64,000 nucleotides of DNA from Hypericum androsaemum. Its lineage: Eukaryota > Streptophyta > Magnoliopsida > Malpighiales > Hypericaceae. The DNA lies in the NCBI GenBank assembly GCA_963995505.1, contig OZ023198.1, forward strand, positions 3,038,001 through 3,102,000, in the 5' to 3' direction. The notes beneath the pieces were generated by a model. That model searched no databases. It saw only the letters and a list, made by a program, of their open reading frames with translations, and had not been told where the DNA came from. Shown piece after piece: positions 21,063-31,834 of the stretch (positions are counted from its first letter, which is position 1; each line of letters opens with the position of its first letter). Made by a program: the position numbers and the translations under genes.

Positions 21063-24000
21063 CCACCTAGTTGCTTGGCGGGGCATTTCCGGAGAGATCT
21101 ACTTTTGTTGAATCAGTTGCCTTGATGACGGTTTACATATCACTGGAAGTCGTCTTCAGAGGACACAAGGCGCCAGGTTATGCTATTTTCCATTTGTAGG
21201 AACCTGAATATGCTAGTTTGTTCAATTTTCGTATCTGTTCGGTGGTGTCTAAGATAGGAGTACCTATCTGAAAACACTTTCTTGCCCGAGTTGCTTCTGG
21301 TAATATAGGCAGTTGATGCTATGATGAGGAATTGCTTATATGCATTGCCATATTCTTGCACCTTGGTTATTGTTTGTAGCAAACATTCTACTTGAGATAC
21401 TTGTCCCGACTTCTAACATTGTTGCATTGGTGAAACCAAATAAAGGTTCAGTTTCTCCCTAATCAGGGTTAAGATTATGCTTAAATTTGTATGGGAAGAC
21501 AGTTTGGCAGTCTTGCTTCCGATTGGTTAAGAGTCGGAATCTGCCCCAAAGGTAATCGTTTTACCTGGAGGCTTTGCTGCTGTGCGATGGAGTTAAACCA
21601 GTCCTCTGTTTGCCATTTGTTCAGTTTGGTTTAGTTTCATCATATTATGTTCTTGAATCAAAAAAGGGTTATTTCAAGGATTGTCTAGACGTAGGGGACG
21701 ACGTGGTCGTGGTTATTGAAAGTACTGCTGCTCTCTAACTGCAGTTTTGTCTCAATTAGCTTGCATTTCAGTTCGCGTGAGCCATTCACCAGTAGATGGG
21801 ATGATAACTCGTAGAGGCTTACGTGCGTGCATTATCGACGGGGTGAATGCGAGCAATAACGGGACAACTTCGATAGTGCATGATGGATGAATGGAGTGGC
21901 CAGGCTGCAGATAAGAGCCTGGCGAAAGCTAGCAAAGAAGATGATGTACCAATGGCAGAGGAAGGACACCTCAAGAGTCGCTCCAATCTCAAGCATCAAG
22001 TGGGTATCACTAATAATACGTTCACTTCACCTATTAACAAAATAGGGTCGACACATTACAGACAAAAGCAAGCTCAATACTGCAGAAGCATTCTAGACAA
22101 CTAATTCCATCTTCCATGTCCACGGTCAAAATTTTCTTTCCCTATGCTGGGCAATTGTTACTTATATAGCCGACTAATGTTTCTAAAACCAACAAGCAAG
22201 TTCGAGCCATATCATACTCGACCTGGTGGTCGTTCGAATACCAGGTGTATTAACCAGCCTTCAATTTAAAGGCGAGGTTCAAATGACGAAAGGCTTACAG
22301 TGGATACCTAAGGCATCAAGAGATGAGGAAGGACGTAGGAAGCGACAAAATACTTCGGAGAGTTGTAAATAAGTGTAGATTCGGAGATTCTGAATAGGTG
22401 AAAAAATGTTTCCAAAACAACCAAATAAATCCGACGCAGTTACGACATTCTCTTACGTTGTAATCAAAACAGGGCCGAGCCCAAGGCTTATTTTCTGATG
22501 GGCCAAACATAAGGGCATTAAGGGCTTGCACCTGTCGGTCGAAACGTCGTCATGCAAACAATAAAGAAAAAATCCACAAACAAAACAAGCAAACCATTAA
22601 TTAATTCATTTTTAATTAAAATAGTGTACAGTTTCTAAATTTAGTTGAAACTTATCGAAAAAAATGATTCTAATTCTTGTTCTTCTTTTTTGTATGAAGA
22701 CACGCGATTCTTTTATAATGTTCTTCGATAAGCTTTGTGCTTCTCCTCTAGAGAAAGTTTATCAAATGCCATGAAGATTCTTCAAAAAGAAAACAATAGA
22801 GGAAAACAACACTGGCATTGTCTTTCTCGTTGGGCGAATTCCCGGAAAACAATTCGCCCATTGCATCCTGATTATTTGAGAGGAGTCATGGTTGGCGAAG
22901 TCTAACTTGTCATTTTAGCGCAAACAAGAAAAAAGAAAAAATGATATGTTACTGAATGATTATTTACACCGGTGCCATTTGACAATAATTTATCACTAAA
23001 AATATCAATTCGAAAAAATCTCGATCCCAAAATAGAAGAAAATCTCTATCCCGCAATTAATTCTTGGCCATCTTTGATTTAAATTTATCTATTTATTTAT
23101 TTTATCGGTTAAATTAGGACCCACATTAGGTGACTTGCGGAGGCAACCGACGGCCAGCTTCCCGAGTTCGTAAATTTCGGATATGTATGATAATTAGCTG
23201 GTGGCTTATTCGAAGCGTAAAGTCGACAATAAAATCGACAATTCTCCTTTTTTTATTATAAGTAAATAAGCTTTATTAAAATTAAAAGCAGTAATACCAG
23301 CAAGCTGACCTAATTGGTTTCCTCCCCCATCGAAAAAAGTATGTCCGGTGTTACTGTTCGGGAAGACTTTTCCATAGTAATACCAGTAACACCGACAGAC
23401 TCCCCACCCCCTATGTTGACTTCTTCGTAGGACAGTTAACGTAAAATCCAGTAGAAAAAAGTAATAATTAGGAAAAGAGCTGTACCGTATACACTGCGGT
23501 ACAAAATCAGCCATAAGATAAAATTAATAGCGAACATATTCGCTATTTATAAATATACGTCTCCTATTATATCTTATCTATTATTATTTTTTGAAGGTTT
23601 ATATCTTATCAATTAATAAAAACATTGCCCTACAAGCTTCTTTGGGTATAGTCATAAAAATTGCCAAAGTAGTGAAAGCCAGCAGTCTTATGAAGATGAT
23701 ACAAGAAAAGGGGCTTGGAGTTGTGTTCCTGTCAGGAAAAAAAGAAGAAAAGGGGGACTTGGACTTGTGAAAATGAAACATAATCTGAATTCACAAGAGG
23801 CGAATGATTTATTTACTCAAAAAAGAGTTCGAGTTCGAATCCTTGAAAATGTAGCAGTGACAAATACTTGTTAGAAATTTTTTGTAACTTTTCAAAAGTC
23901 TCACCCGACTCGAATATGTATTTGTGTGTACGGTATAAACAAAATTGTGTTCATGTGTTAGGCAGATTAAGAGGAAAGGATCACATCATAATCCAATACT

Positions 24001-24588
24001 TACAGCTCAAAGAATTTGTTTGTTATTTGTTTATAAAACAATCCAATGCTACAGCTCAAAGAATTACAAAAGATACCAGATTTGGAGTTGGGGCTGAGTT
24101 TGTTTGTAATTAATTTATTAAAAAATTTGAATAGAATCTTTATTTATGTAAATTAGATCGTCTAATATAAATACCATATATCTTATTACTAATAAAAATT
24201 CTTCATTCTAGGAAAGGGTGAAAGAAAAGAGCCAAGAGCGTCAGTGCCACGTCATTCTAAAAGGTGGGCCCCTGTAACCTGTCCCTTGGAAATCTTTCTT
24301 ACGTGGCAGGTGTGGACCCGTGACTTGTCTCCCGGGGGAGAAGGATATACTTTGGCGCCCTTAGGAATATTCGAATATTCTCGATTCCTACTGGTGAACG
24401 CGCGCTTTCTTCAAACGATTGGTTGTTGGGCCCCGGGAGTGGAATTACATAGTTACCCCCCACAGTTACACCGGTGCTTTGGCGAAGGTGAGTACTACGT
24501 CGCTGTCGCCGACTTGCCCTTTCCGTTTTGGAGGATCTTTGATTGTGGGGATCGGACGGTGGGGATTTGTTGGCGGAGCTCTGATGGT
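21063..24588. other. Long intergenic region without a confident gene
   Basis: The first few hundred bases are probably RPL16 3' UTR. Around 23220-23510 the minus strand resembles the AT-rich 3' tail of a LINE (TTTTTATTATAAGTAAATAAGC), but no ORF supports it. That part also holds a small perfect hairpin, CGGTGTTACTG with CAGTAACACCG. A box-B-like word (GAGTTCGAATCCTT) lies at 23830. The 24240-24588 part is GC-richer and includes the perfect palindrome GAATATTCGAATATTC (24365-24380). No gene was assigned. Confidence 0.35.
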
Positions 24589-24597
24589 TTTTACTTT

Positions 24598-25551
24598 GGG
24601 AAAAGTCCACTTTCGTACCCTGTGGTATCGATCAAAATCACTTTAGTACCCTGTGGTAAAAAATCGATCAATCGAGTCATACTTATTCCAATTAACATCA
24701 AAAAGGGCCTCGGACAGCTGCCCGGAGCTGCCCGAACCTACCCGCCCGCTGCCCAGGCCACGTGGTGCGCCACGTCACCAATTTTGGTGACGTGGCGCCA
24801 CGTCACCAATTCCTCCTCCTCCTCCCCTCCTCCTCCTCCGCCTCCTCCTCCTCCTCCTCCCCGCATCCCCCTCCTCCTCCTCCTCCTCCTCCGCCTCCTC
24901 CTCCTCCGCGTTCCTCCTCCTCCTCCTCCTCCCCTCCTCCTCCGCGTCCTCCTCCTCCCCGCGTCCTCCTCCTCCCCGCGTCCCCCTCCTCCTCCGCGTC
25001 CTCCTCCTCCTCCTCCTCCTCTCCTCCTCCTCCCCACGTTGCCCTCCTCCTCCGCGTCCTCCTCCTCCCCGCGTCCCCCTCCTCCCCCGCGCCCCCCTCC
25101 TCCTCTCCTCCTCCTCCCCGCGTCCCCCTCCTCCTCTCCTCCTCCTCCCCGCGTCCTCCTCCCCCTCCTCCTCTCCTCCTCCTCCCCGCGTCCCCCTCCT
25201 CCTCTCCTCCTCCTCCCCGCGTCCCCCTCCTCCTCTCCTCCTCCTCCCCGCGTCCTCCTCCCCCTCCTCCTCTCCTCCTCCTCCCCGCTTCCTCCTCCTC
25301 CTCCTCCTCCTCCTCCCCGCGTCCCCCTCCTCCTCCTCCTCCTCCTCCCCGCCTCCTCCTCCTCCTCTTGGTGACGTGGCTGACCACGTGGCCCGGGCAG
25401 CGGGCGGGTAGGTTCGGGCAGCTCCGGGCAGCTGCCCGAGGCCCTTTTTGATGTTAATTGGAATAAGTATGACTCGATTGATCAGTTTTTTACCACAAGG
25501 TACTAAAGTGATTTTGGTCGATACCACAGGGTACGAAAGTGGACTTTTCCC
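24598..25551. mobile_element. Mutator-type foldback element with CTC-repeat core
   Basis: A perfect 9-bp target duplication, TTTTACTTT, lies at 24589-24597 and 25552-25560. The inverted arms are about 180-200 bp (24598-24802 and 25371-25551), beginning GGGAAAAGTCCACTTTCGTA and ending in its reverse complement, and they include the block CCCGAACCTACCCGCCCG. The core (about 24805-25370) is almost purely CTC/CCG pyrimidine repeat on the plus strand, with recurring CTCCTCCCCGCGTCC units. Long open frames on both strands here are by-products of the trinucleotide repeat (poly-Pro/Ser or poly-Arg/Glu) and are not genes. Confidence 0.92.
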
Positions 25552-25560
25552 TTTTACTTT

Positions 25561-28102
25561 TTAGAGGACGGTTTCCGTGGGACCCACAACGGACGCCTGT
25601 CGTTTTCTAGTCTATCTTGGGAATAGTCGATGATTCACTTAAAATGCACCCATCTGCACATGACAGTTGCATTTTTTCATTATTTGAAAGACTTACAAAA
25701 TTAATTAATCACTACAACATTCTTAAGAAATACTTAATTAATTTTAAAAATGATATTTCCCAAGGTATACATTTGAACATTTTAACTAATCTAGATCGGA
25801 ATGTTTAACAATAGTTGGATTAAATATTTATTTTCAATCTGTTATAATTTAGAGTCGAGTACTATATAATTATATATTTAAGAATTATGACGATGGTTGC
25901 AATAACAAATAACTCTCAAATCTCTTCGTTCCGCGAAAATTCCACGTAAACAAAATTTTAACGAGCTACTACAATCACGCCACGCTACCGTGGTTGGTTT
26001 TCTTAACCGCAAAATAGATTGCACAATAGTTGGGGACCAAGGGAGAAGGATAAATTGGCCTCTTTTTTTAAGTTTTGAAGTCCCGACAGAAGAAGAAGAA
26101 GAAGAAGAAGAAGAACTCGAGTAACATTAATTCGTCCTCATCTTTGCTCAGTTGCGTGCTCGTCAACGAAGGGACAAGGATGAAGGATAATTTAAGAACT
26201 GCTGCTTCAATCCCAATGGAATTGAAAATTAACTATATTGAGGCGTAATGGATTGTACATGCTTAATCATAATTTAATTGAACAATATTAAAACTAAGTT
26301 AGTGTACATATAATCGGAAAGAAGTCGTATGCATTTAGGTAAGTGCATAAAGAGTATACAAATTCAAAGATGGTGTAAAAAATTTAACTTTAAAAAAATT
26401 GAAAACAGTCGTATCACCTATCGGATCAATCCAAATAGATGTAGGATCATAATTCACTAACTAAAAGCCTCTAGTTGAAAAATTAATGATGTAGGGAGTT
26501 TGCTATATGATTTTCATCTACTTATGAAAAAAATGAGATTGCTAAATGAATTTCACGTATGTTGAAAGATTACGCCATTGATTTTTATGGATTGTTGAGT
26601 CTTGTATATAAACGTTAATCCGTTAATAATTTTTTAAGATATAATTCGCTTTTATTTCTCAAACACAATTATTCCTTTGAAGGATGGAGTTTGTCAAATT
26701 GTCGACAAATTTGGATGACTTTTTTAAAGTTCGATTTTATTAGGAGAATTAGAAATTAATGGAAGTCAATATAATTAGTAAACAATTTCAAATGATAAGT
26801 TTGATTTACACGAATAGAAAAAGCATTAAAAAACTTCTTTTAAAATAAAATGTACTAATTAGTAATTACAGACCTCTTTTTTGCACGAAATCTCTAATTT
26901 CAAACCCTAGCGTCAAATATGGAAAAAAGGCAATCCCGTCGACTAAAACACACCCCGCGGACCGCGGCGACCAGTAACTTAAAGGACAAAATAGGTATTT
27001 CTTCCAAAACCAAATAATTTTTTTTGAGGAAATAATTTGGGTTAACGTTATAAGCGAAGGAAGTAGAGTTAAGGCTCCTTCTCCTCATCCTCAACCTCAA
27101 CGCTTGCTTCCTCCTTCCTCGCGTTATAACGTTAATCAAATTATTGAGCTTTCGTTCAAGAGGAGAGAGAGAGAGCTCTAGAGAGAGAGGGGCTTCAAAT
27201 TGATCAAAGACCAAGAGGGTATCTTGAATTTTTCTTCCTTCCGTGTAAAGCCTTTTTTTTTTTAACTTTCTGGGTTCGGAATTTGGTGGCCGGTTGACTT
27301 TAGTCTTGGTGCTTTAGTGTAGTGTCAAATACTTTGGCCGACAAGTTTTGCTCCGGTCTCTGATCGCCTGAAAATGGTTTAAGCTTTCCACGTCAAAAGC
27401 TTAGTTTTTTTTTCTTTTCTATCTGCTTATTTTTCGTTGTTTGCTTTCGTTGGTGTCTTTTCTTTTTGATGTTGTGACGATGGGTTTGGCTGTTTGTTGA
27501 AGCTTTTGGTTTCTGTGAAGTTTTTGGTCATCAGTGGTTAACCGATGCTGAGTCGGTCGAAGTTTTAAGAGACTTTGATTCAGTCAACTCAGACTTCATT
27601 TGGGACAATTTTTCGATTTTGAATATATAAACGTAAGTTCACAAAAAAAGTCATGTTGTTCTATTGGTAATAAAAGCTTGTAAATTTGAGACAATTGCGA
27701 TTGTTTATAGAGAGAGCTTTCTTGTCGGAGTAATAATTTGTTCTATTAGTGAGAATCCGGATGGATGGAGGTTTGTTCTGGTTGCGTACTCTGTTAATCA
27801 GAGAACCTGATTTCCTATTCTGTGTTCTTTCCATTCTAAGGAGCACTTCTATACACTTTTAACTTGTGTAATTTCTGAGTTCCGGCTTGTTTTTCGAATT
27901 GAATTGGGATGTAACTTCAGCAATTATCTTTAGTTCTTGTTATCCATTAGACCCTTTTTTGTCATGGATTCATCTATTAGCCTGTCTGTGTAAATTGCAT
28001 TCTTATGAGCTTTGCATTTCATTGTGGCAGGTTGCTGCATTTGGTCCTTCCTATCGAGTCCGGCCGGAGTTCTGATTGCTCGAATCTGTTACAATCAGTG
28101 CC
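25561..28102. other. Intergenic region and 5' leader of the G3P permease gene
   Basis: Mostly AT-rich with no gene signature. A GAA trinucleotide repeat lies at 26089-26115. From about 27050 on, the sequence looks like a promoter and leader: GAGAGA tracts (27162-27190), then a likely 5' UTR intron that ends at the pyrimidine-rich TGTGGCAG acceptor near 28030. Confidence 0.45.
26089..26115. repeat. GAA trinucleotide microsatellite
   Basis: Nine uninterrupted GAA units in intergenic DNA. Confidence 0.9.
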
Positions 28103-29736
28103 ATGGGACCATTATCAGGAGGATCTAACGAGAGGGGAATAAGTAAGCTGCTAGGGATAAGATTCCTGGAGGTTATTAGCAGGAGGAGAATTTCCTACAG
28201 GACTTACCAAAGCATTGTGTTGGTCATGACGTTTCTGGCATACGCAAGCTACCACGCAACTCGGAAGACCACCAGCGTAGTCAAGAGCACCCTTGATCCT
28301 GCATCCTCTGAGACGGGCCTCCGATTCCCCCCGTGGAAAATGAGTTACGTGAGTGAACCGGATGATAGAAGAAGATCTTCGCTGCTGCTTGCAGATGGTT
28401 GGTCTCCGTTTAACGGAACAGATGGGACGGTGTTGCTTGGCGAACTTGATGTGGCATTCCTAGCTGTGTATGCCATTGGGATGTACTTCTCCGGACACTT
28501 TGGCGATCGGATGGATTTGCGGATCTTTCTGACGGTCGGGATGTTAGGAACATGTGTATTCACTTGCTTGTTTGGTGTTGGATACTGGGCAAACATCCAT
28601 AGTTTCTACTACTTCTTGATAGTACAGATGTTGGCCGGGTTGTTCCAATCGACGGGATGGCCTTCGGTTGTCGCAGTAGTCGGTAATTGGTTCGGGAAGA
28701 GGAAGAGGGGGCTTATTATGGGGATATGGAATGCACATACTTCTGTTGGCAACATTTCAGGGTCGTTGATTGCTTCTGCAATGTTGACTTATGGATGGGG
28801 TTGGTCCTTTGTTGTGCCTGGTCTGTTGATTGGTTTTATGGGTGTACTGGTTTTTCTGCTGTTGCCAGTTAGTCCTGAATCTGTTGGAGCTGATGGAGAT
28901 GAGGATGAAGAGGTTTCTCCGAAGAAGGCCGGAGAGGAAGTTGCAGAGCCTCTTTTGGGATCCGAGACTGAGGATGGAGACCGACCTGTCGGATTCATCG
29001 AAGCATGGAAGATTCCGGGGGTTGCGCCATTCGCCCTCTGCCTTTTCTTTGCGAAACTGGTGGCTTACACATTTCTTTACTGGCTCCCTTTCTACATCAG
29101 CAACACAGGTAAGAAGATGATTATGCCTTTGGGAACTTGCAATTCGCTGTGGCCTGACTTGTTTTCGCTGTTTCTGCAGCAATTGATGGAAAATATTTAT
29201 CAAGTGCATCATCTGGAAACTTGTCGACAATATTTGATGTCGGTGGTGTGCTTGGGGGAATATTAGCCGGGCACATTTCTGATCGTCTGGACGCCAGAGC
29301 AATTACAGCAGCAAGCTTCACGTATTGCGCCATTCCCGCTCTCTTCCTGTATCGAAGCTACGGAAGCATCTCGTTAACTGTCAACATTGTCCTGATGTTC
29401 ATCACCGGCATGTTTGTCAATGGTCCCTATGCTCTCATAACGACAGCCGTTTCGGCGGACCTTGGAACTCACACTTCATTGAGAAGGAACTCCAAGGCAT
29501 TGGCAACTGTAACTGCGATCATCGATGGAACTGGCTCGGTTGGTGCTGCAATAGGACCTTTACTGACGGGCTACATTTCAGCCAAGAGCTGGAGTGCTGT
29601 TTTCACGATGTTAATGGCGGCAGCTTTAATCGCTGGCTTGCTTTTGACGAAGCTTGTCGTGGCCGAGGTGACTGCCAAGATAAGGGAGTCGTCGGGGTCT
29701 CGAAATGCACCAGCATCAGACGTGCCTGATGTATAA
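28103..29736 (+). CDS. Glycerol-3-phosphate permease-like MFS transporter (SLC37 type), 520 aa
   Basis: Exon 1 is 28103-29108 and exon 2 is 29180-29736, joined by a GT-AG intron in phase 1 (SNT then AIDGKYL). The protein shows about twelve hydrophobic segments in two halves, split by an acidic loop (about residues 262-302, [16 protein letters not shown]). Family features: [20 protein letters not shown], the [10 protein letters not shown] loop, [19 protein letters not shown], the [20 protein letters not shown] motif and [18 protein letters not shown]. Related plant proteins move glycerol-3-phosphate or phosphate across membranes and several respond to phosphate starvation; the substrate here is inferred from family only. 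The ATG sits in a good context (GCCATGG), close downstream of the leader acceptor. The gene looks intact. Confidence 0.92.
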
Positions 29737-31192
29737 ATTCAGCTCAATGATCAGACTCGCTCCATTCGCACCGTCGACGAAAGCTTTGCTGGAGCAGGCG
29801 CCATAGTCTGGTATCCCTGCACGTACAGTGTTGTATATTGTAATATGATATCAATTCAACAAAATGCTGCAAGTGGATAGCTGCCTCTTCAGGGTCATTT
29901 CCCTGACGAGAATTGGCAAGCTTGTTGGAGATAGAACCTTAGGAACTTCCCTATACAATTGGATTTCGGGCAGCAGAATCACTTAAATTCTGCAATTTGT
30001 TACCACCCAAAGAAATAGTTCACTGTAATCAATCTTCTGATGATTGTTATATATTTGTCATTCGGATTGGACCATAATTCCCTTTGTCAGACATTAAAGC
30101 GATGAGCTATGCTGTATCCAAGTCTAACAAATCAGAGTTCTACTAGGATTAGTTCATCATCATCGTCTGGGAGAGATTTTGAAGGTCGACTCTAGATAAG
30201 TCGTTCGTGATACGACAATCATAGACGTAAAAGTGCCCAATGGATAGATATAGTAGATTTTGACCCCTCCACGACCATACGTTCCGATTCGGATAACATG
30301 TATGTATGCCATTCGCCTGGTTTTCTGCTAAGCAAATAGATATCTGCACCACAATGCTGGTTTTCCTGGCAGAAGCTACTAGCTATAGCCATCCAGAGAC
30401 CGCAATGAAGCTATCGTCTCCAATTTAAGTTTCGGCCACGAATGACGAAACCTTCACGAAATGTTACAAGCACGGTCATTTCAGAAAGGCCAGATTCACA
30501 GAACTTCATTGCTTGTGGTGCCCAGAAAAACGCCTCTCAGCTGACTTCAAGAACACCTAAGCAATGGAGAAGACCAAGAACATAAATAATAGATTTCTGC
30601 AGGGACTTATGATCATAGAACAATAGGAGTCCAAAATTTATCCAATATCAAAGATTGTAACTCCCCTTTCCCAGCAGGAGAATTGCCTCTGCTGTCCCCG
30701 GATGCCACAATCCGAGCAGATGAGGCTCGGCTAGACCGCGAGAGACGGGGTCCGGGCGAGTTAAATCATCAAGCCTAAGATAAACAATGGCAAGGGTTAA
30801 ACATCAGAGAAGAAACTAATCCGATATGACGAAATCCTAGCTCCGGGGACTTGGTACTTTCATCAGCACGAGATTGCACACATTCTCCGACTGTACTGCG
30901 ATCCGTCCATTCGACAATTCTCATGAGTCGAACTCGAGACTTAACGCCCTATCGGCTATAAAAAGGCAGATTCTAAAAAGCAGTACCAAAGATTCAAAAA
31001 GACGAAAAAAAAGAAAAAGAAGCAAACTAGCAGAAATCCAAAAAACCAACAGTTACAGTAGAATTTCATAAACGAAATATCAGCTTATATATCAAAAAAA
31101 TCGATTCGTCCAAAACAATCCTGATAAAAGAGAAAAAGGAAACCAGAAAAATAATAATAATATTTACAAAAACATGAAATCCTCGTAATTAA
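29737..31192. other. 3' regions between two convergent genes
   Basis: Contains the 3' UTR of the transporter and probably that of the minus-strand micropeptide gene. No additional gene or repeat was recognised. Confidence 0.4.
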
Positions 31193-31369
31193 TTAATCGT
31201 CGCGAGGCTTGGATTGGGGCTTACGGTACTTCTCCTCGATAAGCTTGGCCCTGATGAGAAATTCCGTGGCCACCGCCGCCTTCACGTTCGGAACGTCGTA
31301 GCTTTGGGCGATGTGGACCCCACACACCGTCCCCATTGTGAACGAGAAACTCCTCCTTATTATCCCCAT
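31193..31369 (-). CDS. STMP1/DUF4535-type short mitochondrial membrane protein, 58 aa
   Basis: The minus-strand ATG at 31369 opens a 59-codon frame ending in TAA. The peptide starts MGIIRRSFSFTMGTVCGVHI, a short hydrophobic segment. It continues AQSYDVPNVKAA, then LIEEKYRKPQSKPRDD, a basic-acidic tail. The order G-T-V-x-G-V-x-I-A-Q-x-Y-x-V-P-N and the EE-x-YRKP tail fit the DUF4535 family (short transmembrane mitochondrial protein 1), whose animal member is a respiratory-chain-associated micropeptide. Full family length is present. A second in-frame ATG (codon 12) would remove half the membrane segment, so the upstream start is preferred. Confidence 0.8.
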   Translation of the reverse strand: MGIIRRSFSFTMGTVCGVHIAQSYDVPNVKAAVATEFLIRAKLIEEKYRKPQSKPRDD

Positions 31370-31375
31370 CCTTCT

Positions 31376-31408
31376 ACTTTCCCTTTCCCTTTCCCTTTCC
31401 CTTTCCCT
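31376..31408. repeat. Hexanucleotide repeat (CCCTTT)n
   Basis: About five perfect units lie just upstream of the micropeptide start, so the minus-strand transcript would carry (AAAGGG)n in its leader. Confidence 0.85.
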
Positions 31409-31834
31409 GCGATGAGGATCGCCGCCCTCTCTCTCCTCGCCAAGCTGTCGTCCGTTTGCGGGTTCACGCTCTGGTGGTGGTGCAGGCGGGGAGCTGTCGT
31501 TCGCCGTCGAAACCGTGTAACAATGATATTGGACGACTGGTAGTTTGAACTGAATGTTTGTTGTGAGATAATAATGTTTTTAAAACCGAACCGGAAAGAC
31601 GATCCATAAATTTTTAATTTTCTGATTTACTCGGTTGGTGCATCGGTCAATTCAGAACTTTTTTAATACTAATAATAATTATTAAATAAAGTAAAATAAA
31701 TTGAATTTGGCATTAAAATGATAAAATATTAAATAAATTTAAATATATACTAACTTTGGTATACAATTTATCTAAACAAAATTTTCAAATATTAATTTAA
31801 CAAGTCTAGAAGTACATGAAGATGATGATATGAA

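Noticed and set aside
24365..24380. Perfect palindrome GAATATTCGAATATTC as a heat-shock element
   Set aside because: GAA and TTC spacing is wrong in the middle and no gene starts nearby. It may be chance in AT-rich DNA.
24244..25527. Very long open frames (proline/serine-rich or arginine/glutamate-rich) on both strands
   Set aside because: They are forced by the CTC/GGA triplet array, overlap each other in several frames, and lie inside a mobile element with defined borders.
31412..31543. Plus-strand short frame MRIAALSLLAKLSSV opposite the micropeptide leader
   Set aside because: No family resemblance, no supporting structure, and it overlaps the promoter side of a better-supported gene.
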